NCBI GenBank assembly: GCA_947683425.1
Contig: CANTUQ010000004.1
Span: 36,471,001-36,535,000 of the forward strand
DNA length: 64,000 nt
From: Excoecaria cochinchinensis
Lineage: Eukaryota > Streptophyta > Magnoliopsida > Malpighiales > Euphorbiaceae
Direction: 5' to 3'
The translations under genes and the position numbers were made by a program. The notes beneath the pieces are model-generated. The model did not search any database, was not told where the DNA came from, and worked only from the letters and a program-made list of their open reading frames with translations. This document shows, piece by piece, positions 55,666 to 64,000 of the stretch (positions are counted from its first letter, which is position 1; every line of letters begins with the position of its first letter).

Positions 55666-56064
55666 ATTTCTTGCATGTTGAATTGTTAATATGTTAATTT
55701 TTTTTTTATGTTATCATGTCATTTAATTAGTTTGTCACTCATAATGCATGTTATCATATTTATTTTAATTCATTTTCAAATGTTATATGTTTAATCCATT
55801 TTTTTATTACTAACATCAAATTTATTTGTTTTTTTATTTCAATACTTTTTTATGTGTGAGCTTTTCCAATAGAAAGTGGGAGCCTATGGAGATTTGAAGA
55901 CACCATCTTAATTTAATTTGTCATTTTTATTATTTTTCATTAATTTGGGTTTATTTGTTTTCATTATGTAATTAGTGATAAATTTATTTATTTTTATGCA
56001 CGTTAATAAAAAATTGCTTTAAAAATATTTTATTAATAAATTTGTTTTTTTTTTCAAATAAAAT

Positions 56065-56594
56065 GGGACCAATATCCTAATTTCAACCAATAAAAACTCA
56101 CTTTAGAAAGAAGAGTTAATTTTCTCAAAATGGGATCACTTATCCCGACTTTCCTAAGTATGCCAAAAATAACTCTTCGATTTTTCAAAATTAATATGAA
56201 GGAACCAATGCTCCTATTTTAAATAAATATCCCGATTTATGAATGTTTATTTATTTATTTGAGTTTGTTTGTTATTTATGTTTTATTTGATTTTATTTGG
56301 GGGATTGTATTTTTTGATCCAAATTTTAATATCTTTTTATTTTGGGGGATTGTATTTTGTCCCACTTTTTATCTTTCTTTACATAACTTTCTTTACTGCA
56401 TTTTTTACTGCTTGATTTGCGTTTTATTTTTAATATATGACCGTGTGAGAAGAGAGATAAAATTTTTAGAATTAAAAATCCTTTTATAATTAACCAATGT
56501 ATTAATAAGAGTAACATTCCGAATCTTTCTTTGGTTTAGACCTCCGAGATTAGACGAACTTTCCCATTTTCTTGTAAATTGGATGGTGACTCCA
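56065..56594 (+). other. Hairpin module with PBS-like 11-mer, LTR E, decayed
   Basis: GGAC-CAAT-ATCC (56066-56077, one mismatch), AGGAAC-CAAT-GCTCCT (56200-56215, one mismatch), GGGA-TTGTATTTTG-TCCC (56345-56362) and TGGTGACTCCA (56584-56594, one mismatch), 171 bp from the LTR end. Confidence 0.7.
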
Positions 56595-56766
56595 AAATAC
56601 CTCAAAGGTGCCTAAAAGTTTCATGGGATTAGATGATTTTTCCAGTATTCTATTGGAAGGAGGTGTCCAAAATATCTCATAATTGCCCAAGATCAAAAGA
56701 CGCAAACCCTCTCGGGATCTAAAAGCGGGTCTCCGGGAACAGGACGAGGTCCGGCGCACGTCACAG

Positions 56767-56784
56767 TAGCGACTCCACTGGAGA
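56767..56784 (+). other. Primer-binding site, tRNA-Arg type, element E
   Basis: TAGCGACTCCACTGGAGA. The second base (TAG for TGG) is mutated compared with A, B and D. Confidence 0.8.
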
Positions 56785-57000
56785 GTTTGAAACTTCGCTC
56801 CGAAATTGTCTTGGTTAATAATATAGTTGGGTTTTTTATAAGTTAAAATTCTATCTCTTTTTCAAAAAATTGCATTGCATCTATGCTAGATCTTTAGAAT
56901 TATGCTATTTTTGTCCCTTTCTTAACTCCGGTGCGTTCTAGAAGCACGACCCTACATTCACTCAATGTGGGGAAGTGTTAAGGATAATCACCAGCCCAAG
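56785..57000 (+). other. Leader of Tat element E, first part
   Basis: It matches the leader of B from 6228. It is interrupted by S5 within ATCACCAGCCCAAG and continues at 59765. Confidence 0.8.
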
Positions 57001-58164
57001 TGTAGACACCGGGTCCCAAGTAGCTTTGATCAGGATTACCCAATGATAAAATTAACTGTGCCGATTTATAGGTAAAAAGAATGGAAGTGGGAAGTGATAA
57101 TTTTCTTGTCATTTTGATTTGTTAGGAATAAATAAAAATGTATTTTAAAAATATTTTAAAAAATTATTTTGGAGTAAAAAAGTGAGTTTTTAATTTTTTG
57201 TGTTTTATAGAAAATTTGAAAAAAAAAATCGCACGAATGTCGGGCTGCGGTAGCGCCCCGGCGCTTCGGGGTGCGCTGGCCGTCGCTCGCGCACGAACGA
57301 TGGCCTGCCCGTTGCGCGCGTAGCTGGGCACGCGCCCCTCGCGCCGACGGGCATCGCTCGCCCCTGTGCGCCCGTTTTCGCCACCGATAGCCTTTTTGGC
57401 CATTTTGGCCATTTTTTCTTTATTTTTAATGCTTTTTTTTCTTTTTTTCATAGAATTTAATTCTAAACCCTTTAAAATTCCAAACCCTTCAAATTCAGCT
57501 GTTTTTTTTTTGTGTTTATTGGAATTAAATCAATTTAATTTCTTAATTAAAAAATTGTGAATTTTGGGGAGGAATAAAAGGAATTTTAGAGAGAGAATTA
57601 GGGGGGGTTTTCTTTAGAAATTTATTTTCTTCTTCTTTCTTCTCTCAAAAACAAATTCTCGCAATTTCTAAAAGATTTTTCCAAAATAATTCTTAAGGCA
57701 AAAAGAATAATTTTTGTTCTTGGGAATTTTCTTCTTTTCATTTAACAATTTTTTACTTTGAGACAAGTAAATCAATTATTTGTTCTTGAGTAAAAATTTA
57801 TTTCTAATATTTTATTTTTCTAATATATTCTTACACTCAAGACAAGGAATTGGATCATCTACCTTCATTTCTTCAAGATAAATTTTGAGGGTAAACATTT
57901 TTTGCTCAATTTCTTAATTTAATTTTTAATTTCATTTTTTTTGTTTCCAATTAATTAGTTATCATGTAAATTCTTTTAGTTCTATCATTTTCTTCTTATT
58001 TTCTTATTCTTTTGTTTTTATTTAATTAATTATCATGTAAATTCTTTTAGATCTATTATTTAATTGTTCATATTTTTACTTCTTATTTTTTATTTTTTTT
58101 ATTTAATTGTTCATATTATTATTTCTTATTTAATTGTTCATATTATTCATATTGAATTGTTCAT

Positions 58165-58165
58165 A

Positions 58166-58246
<81 letters not shown>
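58165..58246. repeat. (ATT)27 microsatellite in LTR S5
   Basis: A pure run of about 82 bp, about 1.5 kb from the LTR 3' end. Confidence 0.95.
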
Positions 58247-59038
58247 GTGCTTATGTGATTGTCCATATTATTATTGGTATTATTATTATTATCATGCCTT
58301 AAACATGCCATGTTAATTTTATTTCCTATTATTCTTGCATATTTATATGATTGTTCTTGCATGTTTATATGATTATTCATATCTTTGGTTGTTATTGTGT
58401 TTTGTTATTATTATTATCACCATTTTTATTACTTTTGCCATAATTTGTTACTAGTATCATTATTGTTAGCATTATTATTTATGTTTTATGCATGCTGAAT
58501 TTTATGTATATTATACTTTTTATGCATGATTGGATATTATTGTTGTTATTTTGTGTTTTTATGCATGTTAAATTCTATCATCATTATTTCATGCTTGTTT
58601 ATGCATGTTGAATTTTATTATGTTATTTTTTTTATGTATGCTAAATTGTTAATTAGTTAAGTTGCATATTTTATTATGTAATTTTAATTAATTTGCCACA
58701 CATGATGCATTTTTATTTGCTCTATTTTTATAGTATTTGCTCTATTTTTATAGTATATTTTTAAATTCATTTTCCTTACTAACATGGCTTTTATTTGTTT
58801 TTTTCATTTCAATACTTATTTTTATGTGTGAGTATTTTCCATACCAAGTGGGAGCCCGTGAAGATTTGAAGATCCATTTGGGAGTTAAATTTTTATTATT
58901 TTCATTACTTTGCTTTCATTATTTTATTTCTAATGTGTAATTTGTAAATAAGTTTATTTAATTTTATTTTATGCACGTTAATTAAAAAATCACAAAAATA
59001 TTTATATTAATTAATTTGATTTTTTTTCTAATAGAAAT

Positions 59039-59640
59039 GGGACCAATGTCCTAGTTTTCATCCTAAATAAATTATCATATTAAAATTATTTTCTTTAAAC
59101 ATGCATGTGAGGACCAATGTCCTCATCTTTAATAAATAGCTCGATTTACGTATGAATTGTATTTTATTTATAAATGGGGGTTGTATTCCGCCCCTAGTTT
59201 TGTTGTAATTTATTTTCATGCGCTTTTATTTACTTTATCTACCGCTTTCTTTATGTGATTGACATGTGCTTTAATTAAATTGCATTAAAATTGAATGAGA
59301 AATGGGGTGAAACGCTAAATTCAAAATTCAATTATAACTTTATCCAAGGTATGAATAAATGGGAAGCCTCGAACCATCTCTGCTCTTTGGGCTCAACGAG
59401 GTGAGAGGTCCATTTCATTGTTCCATTAGAATGGGACTTTCAAGATACCTCTTGTGTCCCATAAAAAGGCTTTAACTTGTATAGTCCTAGGCTCCACGAG
59501 GCGAGAGGGCCATCCTAATGTTCTATGAGGGTGGGGCCTCTAAGACTCCTTTGGCTTGCCCAAAATGGACATAGCAGCGCCGTCTTAGGCTCACTGAGGC
59601 TAGACGACCTTTCCCAATGTTCTATTGGGTGGCGACTCCA
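59039..59640 (+). other. Conserved hairpin module with PBS-like 11-mer, LTR S5
   Basis: GGGAC-CAAT-GTCCT (59039-59052, one G.U), GAGGAC-CAAT-GTCCTC (59109-59124), GGGG-TTGTATTCCG-CCCC (59177-59194), CCCAAT-GTTCT-ATTGGG (59613-59629) directly followed by a perfect TGGCGACTCCA (59630-59640), 119 bp from the LTR end. Confidence 0.85.
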
Positions 59641-59764
59641 AGAAACCTCCTTGTTGCCCAAAATGGACACACTTGTAATTTCTTACAAGTTTTATGAACC
59701 TCTCCCGATTGCCCTAAATGCGGGCGTTCTGGGCGACCCGGGGTTCGGCGCGTGTCACACCAAG

Positions 59765-60395
59765 CCTTGTACCTTATGGTATATCAAATGGAGACCCAAT
59801 CGATTGTTATGCTCGTGATGAGCTGGACCCATTGGCAGGGACCATGCTTGGGTAACCCTAAAATATCACTACCTTTGACCAAAGCTCATATAGTGGCAAT
59901 AGATACTTCCACTAGCTGAAATGTACCATAATACCGTGCTTGCTATGTGGGCCGTCATATATTAGACAAAATCTATTAAATTAAATGGTCTTTCTATCAA
60001 AGGCTTTCATGCCCTGGTGGGGCCAAAAACCCATACGTATGTACATTAGGCAAGAGATGTTATGCTACCAGTTGTCCACTATGCACCATTTGCGTCCAAT
60101 GGGTTCCCTGTTAACCCTAGGACAAAGCCTACCTAAGAAAGAGACCAATTGACCTCGTGTGCAGGAGTTCAAAGGTTGGAAGGATATATTGGCTTGCATG
60201 TGGTTATGGATGTTGCATTGCATATTCATGCATTACATGTCATTCATGCATCATTTTAACTCCTTGATTTTTCTGCCACTGTAGACCATTTGCCTAAGTG
60301 GTTTTGTGGTTCCAACAGTCACCTAATTAGAAGACCTTTTATCTGAGGCCAGGACCAGGATCAAGGGCAGTTAATAGAAGTTCAAATATTCAAAA
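59765..60395 (+). other. Leader of Tat element E, second part
   Basis: It continues the leader after S5 and aligns with 6445-7276 of element B, including TGATGAGCTGGACCCATTGG. No gene. Confidence 0.75.
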
Positions 60396-61078
60396 ATGGC
60401 CAATTCTTCACAACAGACCAAAGAGACTCATGCCCTAATTGCCCAAGAGATAGATGGAAGATTTGAAGAGCCTGAAAAGAAGATGTTGGCCATGATTAAA
60501 GAGAGAATGGATGCAATGGTACTCGTTCTTCAAGCCCAGCTTATGACGACTGCTCTTAACTAAGTTGAACCGAGCATGGTCTGGAAGGCTCGTACAACGA
60601 TGGCTGCAGTGCTTCAATTTCATTTTGAGGTCAGAGGCAAAGAGCCACTTGATTCACTAGTTGAGCAAAGAAGAGATACGAGGCCTACTCTAGAATCTAA
60701 CATTGTGCTTGAAGTGGGTGAAGATCCAGTGAAGACGCATGCTCTGAAAAATGAAAGCTCAAGTATCCATAATAATAGTAAGGGCAATGCTAAGAAAACA
60801 GAAGCACCAACCATGAAAATGAATTAAAGGCATTATTCTAATTTGGGCAGATCCTTGTCTTGGGTCCTTAAGAGGTTAATAAAGGAAGGTAAGCTATAGC
60901 CATTGCCTGCTAAGCCCGCCAGAAACTAGGGACAGCCCTATCACAAGGCGAATCAGTACTGTTCCTTCCACCAGCACACCGGGCATACCACAGATGATTG
61001 CAAGACTTAGAGACATGCTATTGAAGATTTAATTGATTCCAAATAGATCTCTAACCCAGAAAGGCGAAAGACAAAGAA
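60396..61078 (+). pseudogene. gag of Tat element E, broken
   Basis: ATG 60396 opens MANSSQQTKETHAL, then a coiled-coil-like GRFEEPEKKMLAMIKERMD as in A and B. A stop lies near 60561; the same frame continues to 60827. The C-terminal part (60828-61078) reads SNLGRSLSWVLKRLIKEGKL, then QYCSFHQHTGHTTDDC, the Tat-type nucleocapsid finger, with several stops. The capsid core present in A (about 1960-1300) is missing, so gag is internally deleted. Confidence 0.78.
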
Positions 61079-61429
61079 TAAGATAGATTAAGGGCCTAAG
61101 TGGAAAAAAAAGATGGTACTCGCAGGTGGTAATGGACCATCAACAATAACACCTGTGCTAGCGAAAATGGGAAGAAGATAGCTATTTAGATGTTCTTTTT
61201 ATTTTGGAACTAGTTGATAATGACATTTTAATTCTAGTTTTTATTAAATGAAATGAATGGTTTTTGCTTATTTGTGTGATATCTCTCATGATTTCACTGT
61301 CCATAATTATGATCACGACTCATTCATATTTGACATTGATTTAACTGATGCCATTTTATTTAATCTCGGAGACTTTAGAGAACCCAAAGTAAATCTTGAT
61401 AGCATCTGTAACTCCTGAAAAGAGATTAA

Positions 61430-61740
61430 AATTTGAGAGAATAAAAAAAAGTGTGGAAAAGTCTTTGCCTGGACCTACAAAGACACGCCGGGAGATGATC
61501 GCAAAGCTGCCGAACACACTATGCCAGCATATCATGATCATGGACCAGTCATGCAAAAGCTCAGAAGACTCAAACCGGAAGGGGTAGAAAAGGTTAAAAG
61601 GAGAGATCTACAAGCAGAAACGGGGGCCAAATTTCTTATTGAAGCGTAACACCCAACTGGGTTGATCTACGTTGTCCCCAATGGTTAGGAAGAGAAGCGC
61701 GTGTATGTGTAAACTATCAGGATTTGAACAAAGCCTATAA
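61430..61740 (+). pseudogene. RT N-terminal fragment, Tat element E
   Basis: It reads FAWTYKDTPGDDRKAAEHTMP, interrupted by no stop in this part, then PVMQKLRRLKPEG, AKFLIEA, stop, and VCVNYQDLNKAYKN, i.e. the entry part of Tat RT up to the DYRDLN motif. The catalytic Asp box, thumb and RNase H are absent; an A-rich tract follows at once. The linker upstream (61079-61429) matches 17700-18030 of B. Confidence 0.85.
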
Positions 61741-61984
61741 AAACAAGGGCGAGAAAAAAAAAACAAAAACAAAAAACAAAAAAAAAATAAAACAAAAAAG
61801 GGGGGGCAAAAAAAAATGATAAAAAAAAGAAGGAAGGAAAAGAATCAATATGTAGATCCGACCGAAAACTGTTGATATGGGCGCAAAGGGAAGTAATCCT
61901 GGGGGCAAGCTTTGTTTAAATCCCGTTGATCTACACATACTCGTACTTAGCCATTCTTGTTGACTTCCGAAAAGGATCAAAAGG
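61741..61984 (+). other. A-rich deletion joint, Tat element E
   Basis: An A-rich tract (about 61746-61830, with a G run at 61800) is followed by the same TTGATCTACACATAC segment as in element B (18411 onward), leading into integrase. Confidence 0.8.
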
Positions 61985-62778
61985 GTTATATTGACTTACA
62001 ATGGATACGGATTACTCGAGCTTGGGAATAGACATCATAGAGGAGGTGCACCCTACGGCCTCCAGCAGACAAGTTTATCGAAAAGAATTTGATTTATCGA
62101 CATGGTCTCCCTCACCACGTTATGTCTAAGGACGGAAGGGCAGTTTATCGCTAAGGCTAGGGAGTTGCTCCAGAGGTATGGCATTAATGACCACAAGTCC
62201 TCTCTGTATTGCCCTCAAACCAATGGGGCATGAGAGGCTGCTAACAAGAATATCTTGGTCAAGATGGTTCGAAACTACAAGGATTGGGCAGAGAAATGGC
62301 CTTTTGCACTTTGGGGCTAGAGAACCACCGTCGGAACCTCTACAAGAGTCACCTTTTATTCCTCGATAAATGGGGTGAAAGCAATACAGTCGGTCGAAGT
62401 AGAGCTCAAATCTTTAAGGGCAATCATGGAAGCCTAGATTTCGGAAGCCGACTAGGCGCAATAATGGTTGCAGCAGTTAAACACGTCATACAAGGACAGA
62501 TCATGGGATTACTATCACAATCAGATCTATCAAAAAATACTCTATTCGATCATTCGGGAAGGAAGTTAGAAAGCACCTATTGAAAGAGGGAGATTTAATC
62601 TTTAAGCACATGAGTCCAAATGTTCCAGACGAATGAGGCAAATTCAGACCAGTGTAGGAAGGTCCATTTGTTCTTGAGAAGTTATTATCCAAGGGAGCAG
62701 CATTTTCGACAGACAGTGATGAAAGCAAATATGAAAAACCAGTCAACACCAAAAGATGGAAAAGGTTCCATGGCTAAA
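61985..62778 (+). pseudogene. Integrase fragment, Tat element E
   Basis: It contains LGIDIIEEVHPTAS with the first Asp, then lacks about 90 nt present in B (the AYFTKWIEA segment) before DKFIEKNLIYRHGLPHHV. NGA, stop, EAANKNILVKMVRNYKDW keeps the Glu region that B has lost, and the C-terminus runs YYHNQIYQKILYS to KRFHG. Frameshifts and stops are frequent. The HHCC domain is missing as in B. Confidence 0.83.
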
Positions 62779-63178
62779 GACTAAAAATTAAAAGAAGAGA
62801 ATAAAAGCCCTGTGGGTCGAAAATCGAAAAAAGGCAGCCTTGCTAAAATTAGGCGCCTCGTCAGGATGAAAATAAAAAAAAGCCATCCTGGGCAAAAATT
62901 AGAGGCTTAAGAAAAAATGCCCAATTAAGGAAATCCGAGAGGGCTGATTGGAAATAGGAGTTTTGATGCTTTCAAGATCCATTCTGAGATTAGATGTAGT
63001 TTTGCATTTTGAATCTATGTTAGATAATGATCATGTATAGAGAAATCAAACTGAAATGTACATAATTTTGCAAGAAAGATATAAAACAAAGGCAATTAGA
63101 CTCATGTGTTCATTATCTTCTAGTTCTTTTATAAAAAGAAAAGCATCATTCATTATTGAATGCATCTAATCTAAATAA
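62779..63178 (+). other. 3' untranslated region of Tat element E, with conserved hairpin
   Basis: It aligns with 19167-19538 of B. Hairpin AGGATG (62863-62868)/CATCCT (62884-62889), against AGGGTG/CACCCT in B. The uninterrupted S3 target ATCAT is at 63145-63149. Confidence 0.75.
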
Positions 63179-63719
63179 CTATACTCTGCTCTCGCCGGCC
63201 AGGCGCTTAAGCCGATGGGTCGTATTATCAACTGCTGGGTTAGGCACCCGTATCTTATATGCACCAGTAGAAGCAAAGGGGCAACCTTCGATTAGTTGTA
63301 TAACAGCCTTCACAAGCAGCTGGGTCCAGAGGCCATGGTACTTGGAGGTGAAAGTTGAAGATAAGATGCCATCTGGAAAGGATGGGAGGGGCCTCACAAC
63401 ATCTTGAATTCCATCTGAACTATTGGACACAATGAGCGGTGACATGGAAGGTAGCCTCATAGAGCCCACGCAACGAGACACACCCTGAAGAACCATCTAG
63501 AGTCATAGCAGAAAAGTGGGGAGCTAGGGGCACAGGAAATTGATCCTTATTCGCCACCTCACCTAATCTAGTGACACCTTCGTTAGGAGAGATAAGGGAA
63601 TATAATCGCTGCTTAGGGGAAAAATGCCTCAACGAATAACTGTCGATTACTCTAGAAGGAGGCTCTGATGGTAGCTCTAGCTTTTCTTGTAGCCACGCCT
63701 GAAAAATATGAGGGATCAA
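63179..63719 (-). pseudogene. Antisense reading frame in the 3' region of Tat element E
   Basis: Two overlapping minus-strand frames (63719-63420 and 63496-63179) together read AWLQEKLELPSEPPS, then GVTRLGEVANKDQFPVPLA, then DVVRPLPSFPDGILS and FTSKYHGLWTQLLVKAVIQ. Element B shows the same amino-acid string with stops. One frame change would join them at about 180 codons. I do not recognise the family with certainty. An antisense gene with its own promoter in the 3' region would fit the additional ORFs described for Tat elements; this is inference. Confidence 0.5.
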
Positions 63720-64000
63720 AGAGAAAAAAAGGCCATTAGAGATGAAAATCGTGACTGGCTCTCTAAGAAAAAGTTAGTCCAAAGGGCAGGGTGAAAACCT
63801 GAAAATAGGTAGTCTGCCCTACAAAAAAATGAAATAAATAAAAGCCGCTGGATTGGGTTGGGTCCATTCCAGGCAAAAATTAGGCAAAGGGTTATGCGAA
63901 AATCCCCAAGGGACGCATTTCCCACAAAGAAAAGCTAGTGTGAAAATCCACAAGGGCTGCACTACCTTTGAAACAATGACTTCCGATGCCCAAAGCGATA
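63720..64000 (+). other. 3' untranslated region of Tat element E, continuing off the window
   Basis: It aligns with 29895-30225 of B (GGGCAGGGTGAAAACCTG; TTGGGTTGGGTCCATTCC). No gene seen. Confidence 0.7.

Larger units (their letters stand above)
53129..56765 (+). repeat. 5' LTR of Tat element E
   Basis: 3637 bp including the hAT MITE; TGTAAACTTCGGGTCC to GGCGCACGTCACA, followed by the PBS. A GC-rich block with repeated GCGC/CACGC words lies at 53360-53625; the ORF across it is chance. It carries TTC and ATT microsatellites (55265-55665). Confidence 0.9.
57001..59759 (+). repeat. Solo Tat LTR S5 in the leader of element E
   Basis: 2759 bp, TGTAGACACCGGGTCCC to GGCGCGTGTCACA, with a perfect TSD CCAAG (56996-57000, 59760-59764). 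No PPT or PBS adjoins it. A GC-rich block with GCGC/CGCTCG words lies at 57225-57370. Near the end, four diverged repeats with CCAAT...ATTGG-like hairpins occur (59395-59690). No gene. Confidence 0.93.
53129..64000 (+). mobile_element. Non-autonomous Tat-like retrotransposon E, partial
   Basis: 5' LTR (53129-56765), PBS, leader (split by S5), gag, RT fragment, A-rich joint, integrase fragment and 3' untranslated region with an antisense ORF. It leaves the window before its 3' LTR. The order and the RT-to-integrase deletion are the same as in element B. Confidence 0.85.

Overview
This 64 kb window is plant intergenic DNA, most likely from a eudicot with a repeat-rich genome. It consists almost entirely of nested, broken LTR retrotransposons. 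I find no host protein-coding gene, tRNA, rRNA or CRISPR array. The lineage calls rest on polyprotein motifs, primer-binding sites (PBS), polypurine tracts (PPT), TG...CA LTR ends and target-site duplications (TSDs) that can be read in the sequence.

Layout: (1) 1-4235, minus strand: element A, a Tat/Ogre-like Ty3 element running off the left edge (protease with G-patch, gag, leader, tRNA-Arg-type PBS, partial LTR). (2) 4236-6153: solo LTR S1 without a TSD, sitting between A and an oppositely oriented Tat element. (3) 6154-33818, plus strand: Tat element B. It is split by an Athila-like element (8021-14635, TSD ACAGC), solo Tat LTR S2 (15254-17690, TSD GAAAA), solo Tat LTR S3 (19539-22908, degraded TSD) and a Tekay-type chromovirus (23314-29764, TSD ACACC). 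(4) 33819-35146: truncated Ty1/copia pol, minus strand. (5) 35147-36205 plus 50873-52636: 5' LTR, PBS and leader of Tat element D. It is split by a nearly complete Tekay-type chromovirus in minus orientation (36206-50867), which itself carries solo LTR S4 (46953-49952, TSD TAATC). (6) 52637-53128: two LTR heads. (7) 53129 to the right edge, plus strand: Tat element E, with a hAT-type MITE in its LTR (53721-54705) and solo LTR S5 in its leader (57001-59759, TSD CCAAG).

Every coding region carries stop codons or frameshifts, so nothing here looks autonomous. Elements B and E share the same internal deletion: the RT catalytic core, RNase H and integrase zinc finger are missing and an A-rich joint lies in their place. 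This suggests a non-autonomous Tat subfamily that spread by using proteins from relatives.

The most interesting signal is not coding. All seven usable Tat LTRs keep a module in their 3' half: two hairpins with a CAAT loop whose stems change in a compensating way, usually a third hairpin with a TTGTATTCYG-like loop, hairpins of CCAAT/ATTGG type, and an 11-nt copy of the start of the tRNA-Arg PBS lying 118-179 bp inside the LTR end. The Tekay-type LTRs carry a different conserved double hairpin. In addition, CpG-rich palindromic words (GTCGCGATCGCGAC, GCACGACTCGTGC, CGATCG) recur within LTRs or noncoding regions of unrelated lineages.
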